Shown: piece by piece, positions 1 to 7,182 of the stretch
Position numbering within the stretch: the stretch's first letter is position 1
Layout: every line of letters starts with the position of its first letter
Source: Gammaproteobacteria bacterium RIFCSPHIGHO2_12_FULL_38_11
GTDB lineage: Bacteria; Pseudomonadota; Gammaproteobacteria; Coxiellales; Coxiellaceae
Direction of reading: 5' to 3'
Assembly (NCBI GenBank): GCA_001801515.1
Contig: MGXX01000076.1
Coordinates: 15,356 to 33,348, forward strand
Length of the DNA: 17,993 bases
Position numbers and translations under genes: made by a program
The notes under the pieces: model-generated
What the model saw: the letters and a program-made list of their open reading frames with translations, nothing else
The model's database searches: none
Told to the model about the DNA's origin: nothing

Positions 1-500
1 CATTGATTGTTGCTGCTTTTGAATTTTCTTTTATCGGTGGATCGATGAGTTATGCTGTTGGTCAGCGATTTGTGCTTGCTGTGCAAACAGCAATTCAATA
101 TCACCTGCCTTTTATTTGCTTTGCAACGAGTGGCGGTGCACGCATGCAAGAAGGATTATTTTCACTTTTTCAAATGGCGAAAACAGCAACGGCATTAACG
201 CAATTGGCAAAAGCAAAATTGCCTTTTATTTCAGTATTAACTGACCCAACAATGGGTGGTGTGTCAGCGAGTTTGGCAACGCTGGGTGATATCATTATTG
301 CTGAACCAAAGGCTTTGATGGGATTTGCGGGCCCGCGTGTCATTGAACAAACCATTCGACAAACATTACCCGAAGGCTTTCAGCGCAGTGAATTTTTAAT
401 GCAGCAAGGTGCGATTGATAAAATCGTTGATCGTCGTGAAATGCGGGAAACAGTTTACCGTTTATTTTCAAAATTGGGATCGGAAATCAGTTCTCTATGA
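1..500 (+). CDS. accD: Acetyl-CoA carboxylase carboxyltransferase subunit beta, 3' part
   Basis: The gene is open at the left edge; about 165 C-terminal residues remain of a family usually near 300, so the N-terminal zinc ribbon is outside the window. With AccA it forms the carboxyltransferase that moves the carboxyl group from biotin to acetyl-CoA, making malonyl-CoA, the first committed step of fatty acid synthesis in the cytoplasm. Visible family features are the glycine-rich [12 protein letters not shown] stretch, [10 protein letters not shown], the [11 protein letters not shown] segment and [11 protein letters not shown], all typical of the crotonase-like beta-subunit fold, then the usual C-terminal [17 protein letters not shown]. 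The stop codon overlaps the start of folC (ATGA), so the two are probably translationally coupled. The same neighbours occur in E. coli. Identification is by motif recognition and gene order. Confidence 0.96.
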   Translation, partial: LIVAAFEFSFIGGSMSYAVGQRFVLAVQTAIQYHLPFICFATSGGARMQEGLFSLFQMAKTATALTQLAKAKLPFISVLTDPTMGGVSASLATLGDIIIAEPKALMGFAGPRVIEQTIRQTLPEGFQRSEFLMQQGAIDKIVDRREMRETVYRLFSKLGSEISSL

Positions 501-1795
501 CGCTTGATCACTGGTTCACCCACATCCAACAAATTCATCATAAAAAAATGGACTTTGGTTTGGATCGCATTGGCATTATTGCCGATCAATTATCTTTAAG
601 ACATTTTTCTTGTCCTGTTATTACTGTTGCTGGTACGAATGGTAAAGGCTCTTGTGTTAAAACATTGGAATCGATTTATGTTGATGCAGGTTTTAAAACC
701 GCGCTCTACACCTCCCCGCATTTAATGGATTTTAACGAGCGCATTCGAATTCATAATAAAAATATTACAGATGAACAATTAATTTACGCGTTTGAAATAA
801 TTGAAAATGCACGAAAAGATATCTTAATGAGTTTTTTTGAATTTATCACGTTGGCGGCGCTTTTTTTATTTCAGCAGGCTAATTGTGATGTCATTATTTT
901 AGAAGCGGGTTTGGGTGGACGGTTAGATGCTGTCAATATTGTTGAAAATGATCTTGCTGTTGTTACCTCAATTGCGTTAGATCACATGGACTATTTGGGT
1001 GAAACAAGAGAAGAAATTGCCTATGAAAAAGCGTCTATTGTACGCGCAGGAAAACCGCTTATTTGTGGTGAAGAAAATCCACCTGATGCAATTGCCAATA
1101 CCGTTGCCGAAAAAAATGGCCTATTAATTCAAATTAATCGTGATTTTTTTATTGCGGCGCAATTTGTCGCGTCTCAAACCCAGCATGAAACATTTTTTTC
1201 ATGCTACGGCAAAAATTATAATTATGTGAATTTACCAAAAACGCATTTAAAATCACAAAATATTGCAAGCGCTATTCAGGCTGTCGAAATATTAAAAAAC
1301 AAATTACCCATCATTGAAAAAAATATTGTTGATGGTATAAAAAACACAGTTTGGCCAGGTCGATTTGAATTAATTGACGCTCCCCTATCCGCCGTTTTAG
1401 ATGTTGCGCATAATCCGCATGCAGCTGCATGGCTTGCAAAACAAGTTCAGCAGTTGCCGGCTGTTGAGCATACGATTGCGCTTGTCGGCATGTTAAAAGA
1501 CAAAGCGATGTGTGAAACGGTGGCTGAATTGTTGCCATGCACGGATACATGGTATGTTTGTAGTTTATTATCAGAATGCAGTGAGCGCGGATCAGATGGG
1601 AGTGAGATTGTTCGATATTTAAAATCCAAGGGCATTCAATGCTGTTACCTTTTTGATTCGATTGCAGATGCAATGAATTCTTTATTGCATGCTGATTGCC
1701 AACGTGCTTTAATTTTTGGATCGTTTTATACAGTGGCTGCGGCGAAACACTATATGCAATCTCAGGGCCTCGAGCGTAAGGAACAGGATCTTTAG
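497..1795 (+). CDS. folC: Bifunctional folylpolyglutamate synthase / dihydrofolate synthase
   Basis: Makes dihydrofolate by adding L-glutamate to dihydropteroate and extends the polyglutamate tail of folates, with ATP. The 432-residue product is close to E. coli FolC (about 420). The Mur-ligase-type ATP loop GTNGKGS is at residues 46-52. Next come TSPHL (72-76), the [12 protein letters not shown] motif (136-147), the magnesium-site region [11 protein letters not shown] (158-168) and [11 protein letters not shown] (177-186), in which a lysine is commonly carbamylated in this superfamily. The C-terminal domain has WPGRFE and DVAHNPHAA, as expected. It starts inside the accD stop (ATGA), and dedD follows after about 30 bp. 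Nothing looks damaged. The bifunctional naming follows the gammaproteobacterial family; the sequence alone cannot separate the two activities. Confidence 0.96.
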   Translation: MTLDHWFTHIQQIHHKKMDFGLDRIGIIADQLSLRHFSCPVITVAGTNGKGSCVKTLESIYVDAGFKTALYTSPHLMDFNERIRIHNKNITDEQLIYAFEIIENARKDILMSFFEFITLAALFLFQQANCDVIILEAGLGGRLDAVNIVENDLAVVTSIALDHMDYLGETREEIAYEKASIVRAGKPLICGEENPPDAIANTVAEKNGLLIQINRDFFIAAQFVASQTQHETFFSCYGKNYNYVNLPKTHLKSQNIASAIQAVEILKNKLPIIEKNIVDGIKNTVWPGRFELIDAPLSAVLDVAHNPHAAAWLAKQVQQLPAVEHTIALVGMLKDKAMCETVAELLPCTDTWYVCSLLSECSERGSDGSEIVRYLKSKGIQCCYLFDSIADAMNSLLHADCQRALIFGSFYTVAAAKHYMQSQGLERKEQDL

Positions 1796-1825
1796 CCTCG
1801 CAATAATTTTTAGGAGAATATAATA

Positions 1826-2743
1826 ATGCAGGAAAGAACAAAACAAAGATTGATCGGCATACTGGTTATCATCGGGTTGTTATTTGTTATCATGTCTTTT
1901 TTGTTTCACAATGCGCAGCCGACATTAGCCTTGCATTCTCCTAATTCAGCAGCAATACCTGCGGTTGCCTTGCCTGCTAACACCTTAACAGAAAATCAAA
2001 ATTCAATGCCTACGCCACCATCATCCGTAACATCCCTTGCTCAAACAAGTAATTCAACCACAGCAGATGACAATGTAACCAGCAACGCTACGACAGCAAT
2101 GAATGCAGCAGCTGCAGCCAATGCCAATACAAGTAATCACAGTGTTAATATGCCAGTGGTACCTGATGCTGTAGCAGCAACATCAACAGCACAAACACCT
2201 GCAGCAACTGCCGCGGAAAATAATCCAGTTAAGCCAATGGCGACAACAACGCCTGCAACTTTTCCTAATCCAACCACAGCATTAACAACGGGTCAGGCTA
2301 ATGAAGGTCCAACGCAACAACCGATGGTAGCCACAGCGGCGACAGCAGTAATCCCGGCATCGCAAAATACACTGCCAGCAAATGCGCAAGTAGTCGCTAC
2401 AGCAAAAACACCTTTAGTTGCAGAATCACAGGTGAAACCAGTAACAAAAAAACCACTTGTTGCGCAACACGAAGAACGTAAACCACATGAAAAGGTAATG
2501 TTGGCACGCGGAAAATGGATCATTCAATTGGGTGTTTTTTCTGATAAAATTAATGCAAAACACTTGATAACTAAATTACGCGAACACCATTTAAATGTAT
2601 ATGCACATCAAATGAATCATAATCATAAATTAGTCATGGCAGTTTATGTTGGCCCCGAAAAAAATAAACTGCGCGCCGAAAGAATGCAACAACATTTACG
2701 CGCTGAATTTAAAATAAATGGAATTGTTAAGCACAACGCTTAG
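1826..2743 (+). CDS. dedD: DedD-like SPOR-domain cell-division protein
   Basis: A bitopic inner-membrane protein. A short cytoplasmic N-terminus (MQERTKQRL) leads to one hydrophobic segment at about residues 9-27. A long low-complexity periplasmic linker, rich in Ala, Thr, Pro, Asn and Val, spans roughly residues 30-210. A C-terminal SPOR domain starts near GKWIIQLGVFSDKINA (about 228-303) and shows the typical pattern of two beta-alpha-beta halves with VYVGP in the second. SPOR domains bind denuded septal peptidoglycan; in E. coli DedD supports constriction with FtsN and FtsQLBWI. The position between folC and cvpA is the E. coli order, which supports the name. A good ribosome site (AGGAGAATA) precedes the ATG. 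The linker is longer and more repetitive than in E. coli DedD (about 220 residues), so that part was recognised by composition only. Confidence 0.88.
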   Translation: MQERTKQRLIGILVIIGLLFVIMSFLFHNAQPTLALHSPNSAAIPAVALPANTLTENQNSMPTPPSSVTSLAQTSNSTTADDNVTSNATTAMNAAAAANANTSNHSVNMPVVPDAVAATSTAQTPAATAAENNPVKPMATTTPATFPNPTTALTTGQANEGPTQQPMVATAATAVIPASQNTLPANAQVVATAKTPLVAESQVKPVTKKPLVAQHEERKPHEKVMLARGKWIIQLGVFSDKINAKHLITKLREHHLNVYAHQMNHNHKLVMAVYVGPEKNKLRAERMQQHLRAEFKINGIVKHNA

Positions 2744-2752
2744 GAGCTTTAT

Positions 2753-3274
2753 ATGAGTTTTTTTTCTAACTGGACCAGTTTAGATTTTGTTATTGTTGGC
2801 ATTCTTTTATTGTCACTTATTGTTGGGCTATTTCGTGGATTTTTTCGTGAAGTCATTTCATTGGTAACATGGTTTTTTGCTTTTTTTTTAGCGTTCCGAT
2901 TTTCACCTACGTTGAGTGTTATATTAAAGCCTGTTATTTTGAATGACACAGCGCGGCATGTGTTGTCGGCGATTTGTATTTTTATTGTGGTATTAATAAT
3001 TGGCGTAATTATTCAAAAAATAATCACTTCTCTTGTCAAAATGTCCGGTTTTGGATTTTTTGATCGACTGCTTGGTCTTGTTTTTGGTACAGCACGCGGA
3101 TTTTTATTTAACACGATTATTTTAGTTATTATTCAAGCAGGGCCACTTCAAAATGCAGCTTGGGCAAAAAACTCGATATTCGCTCCTAAATATAAACCCT
3201 TTGTTGATTTTTTTAATAAGATGCTTCCAAAAGAAGTCAACAAGGTATCAGGCTGGGTTGTAGAGAAGCAATAA
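2753..3274 (+). CDS. cvpA: CvpA family inner-membrane protein
   Basis: A 173-residue membrane protein with four predicted transmembrane segments at about residues 10-27, 32-52, 68-92 and 103-127. The first loop has the typical GLFRGFFREV motif, and FDRLLGLVFGTARGF precedes the last segment; both are CvpA family signatures. CvpA was named for colicin V production in E. coli and is linked there and in other enterics to envelope homeostasis and bile or deoxycholate tolerance; its molecular activity is unsettled. It starts 9 bp after dedD with TAGGAG as ribosome site. In many proteobacteria purF follows directly, but here an ABC transporter gene follows instead. An imperfect stem (TTGTAG...CTACAA) covers the stop codon region but lacks a U-run. 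Confidence 0.93.
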   Translation: MSFFSNWTSLDFVIVGILLLSLIVGLFRGFFREVISLVTWFFAFFLAFRFSPTLSVILKPVILNDTARHVLSAICIFIVVLIIGVIIQKIITSLVKMSGFGFFDRLLGLVFGTARGFLFNTIILVIIQAGPLQNAAWAKNSIFAPKYKPFVDFFNKMLPKEVNKVSGWVVEKQ

Positions 3275-3304
3275 ATTACGCTTCTACAATCATCGGCAAT
3301 CATT

Positions 3305-4225
3305 ATGCTAGCGCTCAAACTACATCAACTCAAAAAAACCTACGCTAATAAAATCGTTGCGCTCAAGGGTATTGACCTTGAAGTGAATCAGGGTGATTTT
3401 ATAGGCTTACTTGGGCCCAATGGGGCGGGTAAATCGACAGCGATTGGCATTATTAATTCACTCGTACAGAAAACCAGCGGCACCGTCTTTATCAATGGTT
3501 ACAATCTCGATACACAATCCAGCTTGGCAAAATCACAAATTGGCATTGTTCCACAAGAATTTAATTTTGGTATATTCGAAAAAATAATTCATATTGTGAT
3601 GAATCAAGCGGGATATTACGGCATTAACCGAAAAGAATCTGCAATTAGGGCAAAAAAATATTTATCATTGTTAGAATTATGGGATAAACGAAATGAAGTT
3701 GCGCGTAATTTATCAGGCGGCATGAAACGGCGATTAATGATTGCCAGGGCTTTAATGCATGAGCCTAAAGTTTTAATTTTAGATGAACCTACTGCGGGGG
3801 TAGATGTTGAAATTCGTCGATCTATGTGGGTATTGTTGCGCGAATTAAACAAATCGGGTAAAACCATTATTTTAACGACGCATTATTTAGAGGAAGCAGA
3901 AAATTTATGTGACCGTATTGCGATTATTAATAATGGAAAAATAATTCATGATACCACCAAAAGACAATTATTGAGTTTACTAAACAGTGAAACATTTATT
4001 TTTGATTTACGTGAACCCTTGTTAGGTAAATTACCGCTTTGCGATGGATTCATCATAAAACAAACGGACTCATTAACACTTGAAGTAGCGAGTGATCAAT
4101 CACAAGATCTCAATGCGATTTTTATGTTTTTAAATACGCATAAAGTTAATGTAAGGAGTATGCGTAATCATGCAAATCGTCTTGAGGAATTATTTTTGAG
4201 ATTAACGCAAAAGGGTGAGCTATGA
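3305..4225 (+). CDS. yadG: ABC transporter ATP-binding protein, YadG type
   Basis: The 306-residue nucleotide-binding subunit of an ABC-2 type exporter. Walker A is GPNGAGKST (37-45), the signature is LSGGMKRR (about 136-143), Walker B is LILDEPTAGVD (about 156-166) and the switch histidine lies in TTHYLEEAE (about 196). The stretches VPQEFNFG, NQAGYYGINRKES and SMRNHANRLEELF match E. coli YadG closely along its whole length (308 residues), which is why this symbol is chosen. The substrate of YadGH is unknown. The start has no clear ribosome site. The stop is TGA inside ATGA, opening a chain of overlapping reading frames that ends at the permease gene. The two subunits would assemble in the inner membrane. 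Confidence 0.92.
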   Translation: MLALKLHQLKKTYANKIVALKGIDLEVNQGDFIGLLGPNGAGKSTAIGIINSLVQKTSGTVFINGYNLDTQSSLAKSQIGIVPQEFNFGIFEKIIHIVMNQAGYYGINRKESAIRAKKYLSLLELWDKRNEVARNLSGGMKRRLMIARALMHEPKVLILDEPTAGVDVEIRRSMWVLLRELNKSGKTIILTTHYLEEAENLCDRIAIINNGKIIHDTTKRQLLSLLNSETFIFDLREPLLGKLPLCDGFIIKQTDSLTLEVASDQSQDLNAIFMFLNTHKVNVRSMRNHANRLEELFLRLTQKGEL

Positions 4226-4284
4226 CATCAAAACATCATGCGGGCGGAAGCCTGCGTGCACTTAGCTCGAGTATTACATTATGA
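4222..4284 (+). CDS. 20-codon leader mini-ORF between yadG and yadH (unit 1)
   Basis: This frame starts in the ATGA that ends yadG and stops in an ATGA whose ATG opens the next mini-ORF. Its C-terminal half reads AGGSLRALSSSITL, repeated at the end of the second mini-ORF. It matches no known protein and has no family. It may be a translational relay that passes ribosomes from yadG towards yadH rather than a functional peptide. The DNA includes a short hairpin (GCGGGC-GGAA-GCCTGC, one G-U pair). The coupled reading is seen in the sequence; translation is inference. Confidence 0.3.
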   Translation: MTSKHHAGGSLRALSSSITL

Positions 4285-4415
4285 CGCCACGACAAATCTT
4301 GATCGCTTATCAGACATTAAAACATCACAGAAACGCGGGCGGAAGCCTGCGTGCACTTAGCTCGAGTATTACATTATGACGCCACGACAAATCTTGATCG
4401 CTTATCAGACATTAA
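4240..4415 (+). repeat. Tandem duplication, 81-bp identical direct repeats (4240-4320 and 4335-4415)
   Basis: Bases 4240-4320 recur without a mismatch at 4335-4415, an offset of 95 bp. The similarity continues leftwards as GACATYAAAACATCA with a 6-bp length difference. Each copy holds the hairpin GCGGGC-GGAA-GCCTGC, a GTGCAC palindrome, an ATGA junction and the first codons of yadH. The perfect identity suggests a recent event or continuing correction between the copies. Confidence 0.95.
4281..4379 (+). CDS. 32-codon mini-ORF carrying a duplicated yadH N-terminus (unit 2)
   Basis: It starts with the same 13 codons as yadH (MTPRQILIAYQTL), then diverges into KHHRN and ends with the AGGSLRALSSSITL tail shared with the preceding mini-ORF. 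Its TGA overlaps the ATG of yadH as ATGA. It is therefore a decapitated copy of the yadH start produced by a tandem duplication. Either it is a non-functional leftover that stays in a translational-coupling chain, or it acts as a leader peptide. There is no homology basis for a function. Confidence 0.35.
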   Translation: MTPRQILIAYQTLKHHRNAGGSLRALSSSITL

Positions 4416-5149
4416 TAATAAAAGAACTCATCCGCACCTTTCGTATATGGCCACAAACGATTATGCCTGCAGCGATCACCATGACGTTATATTTTTTAAT
4501 TTTTGGAAAGTTAGTGGGTTCGCAAATTCATCCGCTGCAAGGATTTAGCTACATGCAATATATCGTACCCGGATTAATCATGATGTCGGTGATAACGAAT
4601 AGCTATATTCATGCATCCGCATCCTTTTTTGGCATGAAGTTTCAGCGTAGTATTGAAGAAATATTAATTTCACCCATGCCAAACGTTATTATTTTATTGG
4701 GATTTATCACAGGTGCTGTTATTAGAGCGTTTATTGTCAGCTTGATTGTTTTGTGTATCGCGCTGTTATTTACGCATATCAGCATTGCGCACACCGTGTT
4801 AATGGTATTTATTATATTAATGACATCGATATTTTTTGCAACAGCAGGTCTGATTAATGCCGTTTTTGCACGCACGTTTGATGATGTTTCGTGGGTCCCC
4901 TCTTTTGTGTTAACCCCCTTAACGTATTTGGGTGGTGTGTTTTTCTCTATTAGTATGCTTTCTGCATTTTGGCGGAAGTTGGCGATGCTAAATCCTGTTT
5001 GGTATATCGTCGATTTATTTCGTTACACTATGTTGGGAATTACCGACGCCAATATTTATCTCGCCTTGTTTGTTTTATTATTGGGTTCAGTACTTTTCTT
5101 TATTTATGCTTTGCATTTAATAGCAAAAAGTCCGAGGTTGCGCTCTTAA
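4376..5149 (+). CDS. yadH: ABC-2 type transporter permease, YadH type
   Basis: The 257-residue membrane subunit partnered with the upstream YadG-like ATPase. It has about six hydrophobic segments and the family stretches GFSYMQYIVPGLIMMSVITN, KFQRSIEEIL, NAVFARTFDDVSWVPSFVL and TPLTYLGGVFFSI, which align along E. coli YadH (256 residues) to the C-terminal LRS. YadGH-type pairs are ABC-2 exporters of unknown cargo. The start used is the ATG of the second duplicated copy, because only this one reads through; the identical ATG at 4281 meets a stop after 32 codons. There is no Shine-Dalgarno sequence beyond the ATGA overlap, so expression probably depends on coupling to the frames upstream. The stop overlaps the dusA start (TAATG). 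Confidence 0.93.
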   Translation: MTPRQILIAYQTLIIKELIRTFRIWPQTIMPAAITMTLYFLIFGKLVGSQIHPLQGFSYMQYIVPGLIMMSVITNSYIHASASFFGMKFQRSIEEILISPMPNVIILLGFITGAVIRAFIVSLIVLCIALLFTHISIAHTVLMVFIILMTSIFFATAGLINAVFARTFDDVSWVPSFVLTPLTYLGGVFFSISMLSAFWRKLAMLNPVWYIVDLFRYTMLGITDANIYLALFVLLLGSVLFFIYALHLIAKSPRLRS

Positions 5150-6177
5150 TGAAAGTTTTTGATCACACACTTTGTGTTGCCCCCATGATGGCGTATACCG
5201 ATCGTCACTTCCGCTATTTATTGAGGATCATATCGCAGCAAGCTGTTTTATATACTGAAATGGTTACAGCACAGGCTATTATTCATGGTGATATCAATTA
5301 CTTACTAGGATTTTCTGATGAAGAACATCCGATTGCTTTACAATTGGGTGGGTCAAATCCATTTCAGCTTGCAGAAGCGTGCAAGCTTGCGACAGACTTT
5401 CACTATGATGAGATCAATCTTAATGTAGGCTGTCCAAGTGAACGTGTTCAAAGCGGTTGTTTTGGGGCTGCATTAATGAAAGAGCCTGATTTGGTGGCGG
5501 AGTGTGTTAAAGCGATGCAAGACAGTACAGCTATTCCTATTACCGTTAAAACGCGTTTAGGTGTAGACGAATGTGATAGTGACGATTTTTTGCATGAATT
5601 GATTGGGAAGATTGCAGAGACGGGTTGTACAACGTTTATTATGCATGCACGAAAAGCATGGTTAAAAGGTTTGAGTCCAAAAGAAAATCGTGAAATTCCG
5701 CCACTTGAATATGATCGCGTCTATCGATTGAAAAAATGTTTTCCGCAATTAAAAATTATTATTAACGGGGGGATCACCGATAAAAAATCAATTGAAGCGC
5801 ATTTGAAGTTCGTTGATGGTGTGATGCTAGGAAGAGTTGTTTGCTCTAATCCGTATTTCCTAAATTTCCCCCCTTTGAAAAAGGGGGGCGACATTGCGCC
5901 AGCAATGTCGGGGGGATTTTCTCTTTCCCGTGAAAAGATTATTTTCCATTATTTACCCTATATTTTAAAAGAATATTCAAGCGGCACGCCGCTGCGGCAC
6001 ATGACGCGGCATTTAATTGGATTATATCAAGGTGAGCCGGGCGCGAGAGCATGGCGAAGGTTGTTGAGTGATGCGACGGTGGGTGATCGACAGTTATTAT
6101 ATTTAGTTCAAAAACGCGGCCGCGAGGCTACGTGCGAACCTCGCGATGAAAATAATTTTTTTCGAGATTCATGCTAG
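5149..6177 (+). CDS. dusA: tRNA-dihydrouridine(20/20a) synthase DusA, with an in-frame palindromic insertion
   Basis: An FMN enzyme that reduces uridines 20 and 20a in the tRNA D-loop with NADPH. The chosen ATG overlaps the yadH stop and begins MKVFDHTLCVAPMMAYTDRH, matching the start of the TIM barrel; a longer upstream reading would run through yadH and was rejected. Family motifs are VAPMMAYTDRH, YTEMVTAQAIIHG, EHPIALQLGGS, EINLNVGCPSERVQSG with catalytic Cys95, MHARKAWLKGLSPKENREIPPL, INGGI and GVMLGR. All agree with E. coli DusA, including the DusA-specific KAWLKGLSPKENR. Residues 239-257 are encoded by a palindromic element inserted in a stretch that is also poorly conserved in E. coli, so the fold is probably intact. 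The last roughly 15-18 residues lie beyond the usual end, across another palindrome. Length 342 residues. Confidence 0.94.
   Translation: MKVFDHTLCVAPMMAYTDRHFRYLLRIISQQAVLYTEMVTAQAIIHGDINYLLGFSDEEHPIALQLGGSNPFQLAEACKLATDFHYDEINLNVGCPSERVQSGCFGAALMKEPDLVAECVKAMQDSTAIPITVKTRLGVDECDSDDFLHELIGKIAETGCTTFIMHARKAWLKGLSPKENREIPPLEYDRVYRLKKCFPQLKIIINGGITDKKSIEAHLKFVDGVMLGRVVCSNPYFLNFPPLKKGGDIAPAMSGGFSLSREKIIFHYLPYILKEYSSGTPLRHMTRHLIGLYQGEPGARAWRRLLSDATVGDRQLLYLVQKRGREATCEPRDENNFFRDSC
5862..5920 (+). repeat. Palindromic element (C6-TTTGAAAAA-G6 type) inside dusA
   Basis: Two consecutive perfect hairpins are followed by an outer arm. The first is C6-TTT with loop GAA and AAA-G6; the second is CGACATTGC-GCCA-GCAATGTCG with a 9-bp stem. 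It ends GGGGGGATTTT, which can also pair with the left end AAATTTCCCCCC. It is read without a stop as residues 239-257 of DusA (NFPPLKKGGD, then IAPAMSGGF). A second copy with a shorter middle lies at 8588-8627. Confidence 0.93.
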
Positions 6178-6233
6178 GGACGTGCATGCTCCGTCGCTTC
6201 CACTCGCTGACGCTCGGGGCTCTGAGTCGTGTC
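6121..6233. repeat. Palindrome at the dusA 3' end and GC-rich spacer to rpmE
   Basis: A 7-bp perfect inverted repeat (CGCGAGG 6121-6127, CCTCGCG 6139-6145) lies in the last dusA codons, followed about 10 nt later by a run of seven T. The 56-bp spacer 6178-6233 is much more GC-rich than its surroundings and has imperfectly inverted ends (TAGGGACGTG and the complement of CACGACTCAGAG-like sequence), suggesting a short dispersed repeat. No further copy lies in the window. Whether the hairpin stops transcription is uncertain because the T-run is distant. Confidence 0.4.
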
Positions 6234-6458
6234 CTACGCGGCGTCTTTTTTTTCTTTGCGTGCGTATTTTTGTTTGAATTTCTCAACGCGACCTGAGGTA
6301 TCAACTAATTTTTGCTGACCTGTGTAAAACGGATGACAAGCAGAGCAAACATCCAAATGCAGATCTTTTCTGCCATAAGTTGAATGGGTATTGAATGTGT
6401 GGCCGCAGCTACAGGTAACAACGACTTCTTCGTATTTTGGATGAATATCAGCTTTCAT
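6234..6458 (-). CDS. rpmE: 50S ribosomal protein L31
   Basis: Ribosomal protein of the large subunit, 74 residues. [22 protein letters not shown] and [16 protein letters not shown] show the CxC and CxxC cysteines of the zinc-binding (C+) L31 form, followed by the conserved [13 protein letters not shown]. The C-terminus is a few residues longer than E. coli L31 (70 residues) and lysine-rich. The ATG at 6458 is preferred over a GTG two codons upstream, because AGGAAG lies 5 nt before it and because the family begins M-K-x-D-I-H-P. It is a single gene in opposite orientation to dusA. A perfect TTTGC-G-GCAAA palindrome lies about 30 bp upstream (6487-6497) and might be an operator, without further support. 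Confidence 0.97.
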   Translation of the reverse strand: MKADIHPKYEEVVVTCSCGHTFNTHSTYGRKDLHLDVCSACHPFYTGQQKLVDTSGRVEKFKQKYARKEKKDAA

Positions 6459-6620
6459 GGTCACTTCCTAAACTAAATAAAGACAAATTTGCCGCAAAGA
6501 ATAGCGGAGAATCAGCTTGTTGGCAAGGCCTGCTGCGCTTAAATGCGCTTAAATTTGTAATCCTAGGAGTATAAGCTACACTTAGCGGTATATAACTGAA
6601 TTCAACGATGGAGAAGGATC

Positions 6621-7148
6621 ATGAAAAGACATATTGTGTGTGCTTTGGTGGGTGCCGGCTTGATGTGGGCCGGTGTTAGTCTTGCTGCTGATTGTACAAA
6701 TTCCGCAAACTGGAGTGGTAAGGTATCAAGTAAGGATGGTATGCAGTGTATGTCAAAAGTAAATTACATATGCACACTTGATTCAGGCAAAAATAATGTG
6801 ACTGTTGTCGATGAACTTGAAACTGTCAAGTCTAAGTATGCACTGCCTTGCGCCTTTACAAAAGTTTGTACACAAAGTCAACCAGCGCAAGCTTGTGTTA
6901 ACGCTTATATTACATTGCGTGGAGCAAATCCGTGTGTTGTTAATCCTACTCTTTGGGTGCCAGCTGATGGATCATCTCAGACATGTATCGGAACTTTTAG
7001 AGGCATCCCAAATCAAGTGATCACATGCACCGCTTCATCCGGTGGACTTTCAGTATCTGCTCCCAATCCTTCTGGCGAACCAGGTGGTTGCAGCGGGCAA
7101 GCTGCTGCTAGTTGCGCTACCTGTTTAGGTACCTATAGCAGCCAGTAA
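6621..7148 (+). CDS. Secreted cysteine-rich protein of unknown function
   Basis: Not recognised. The first 22 residues form a clear signal peptide (MKRHIVCALVGAGLMWAGVSLAA). The mature protein of about 153 residues carries twelve cysteines spread over its length, an even number that suggests several disulfide bonds formed in the periplasm or outside the cell. Asp precedes the first mature cysteine, which does not fit a lipobox, so it is more likely a soluble exported protein than a lipoprotein. The C-terminus is rich in Gly, Ser and Ala, with CATCLG near the end. A good ribosome site (GGAGAAGG) fixes the start. It stands alone between rpmE and the convergent prpD. Possible roles (host interaction, envelope, inhibitor) cannot be separated from sequence. 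Confidence 0.78.
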   Translation: MKRHIVCALVGAGLMWAGVSLAADCTNSANWSGKVSSKDGMQCMSKVNYICTLDSGKNNVTVVDELETVKSKYALPCAFTKVCTQSQPAQACVNAYITLRGANPCVVNPTLWVPADGSSQTCIGTFRGIPNQVITCTASSGGLSVSAPNPSGEPGGCSGQAAASCATCLGTYSSQ

Positions 7149-7156
7149 GCTTTTTT

Positions 7157-7182
7157 GTAGAGACGCGATTTATCGCGTCTCC
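7157..7182. repeat. Short GAGACGCGAT palindrome between convergent genes
   Basis: GAGACGCGAT (7160-7169) and ATCGCGTCTC (7172-7181) are perfect complements. This is a half-size relative of the long elements at 14782 and 15755, which carry GTAGAGACGGCGATTTATCG. It provides the last codons and stop of prpD (GAG ACG CGA TAA). It lies between two convergent 3' ends and could act on both transcripts, but neither side carries a canonical U-run directly after the stem. Confidence 0.85.

Noticed and set aside
1311..1841. A 176-codon open frame on the minus strand opposite folC
   Set aside because: It lies wholly over the conserved folC 3' half, shows no family features and no ribosome site, and ends in composition typical of an antisense shadow.
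3258..3289. Rho-independent terminator after cvpA
   Set aside because: The stem TTGTAG-AAGC/GCTT-CTACAA has a bulge and is not followed by a T-run.
4240..4415. Frameshifted or broken yadH
   Set aside because: The second copy of the start gives a full-length YadH, so the gene is intact and the first copy is the surplus part.
4969..5148. A longer N-terminus for DusA
   Set aside because: The upstream codons overlap yadH in another frame and do not resemble DusA. The ATG at 5149 fits the family start and overlaps the yadH stop.
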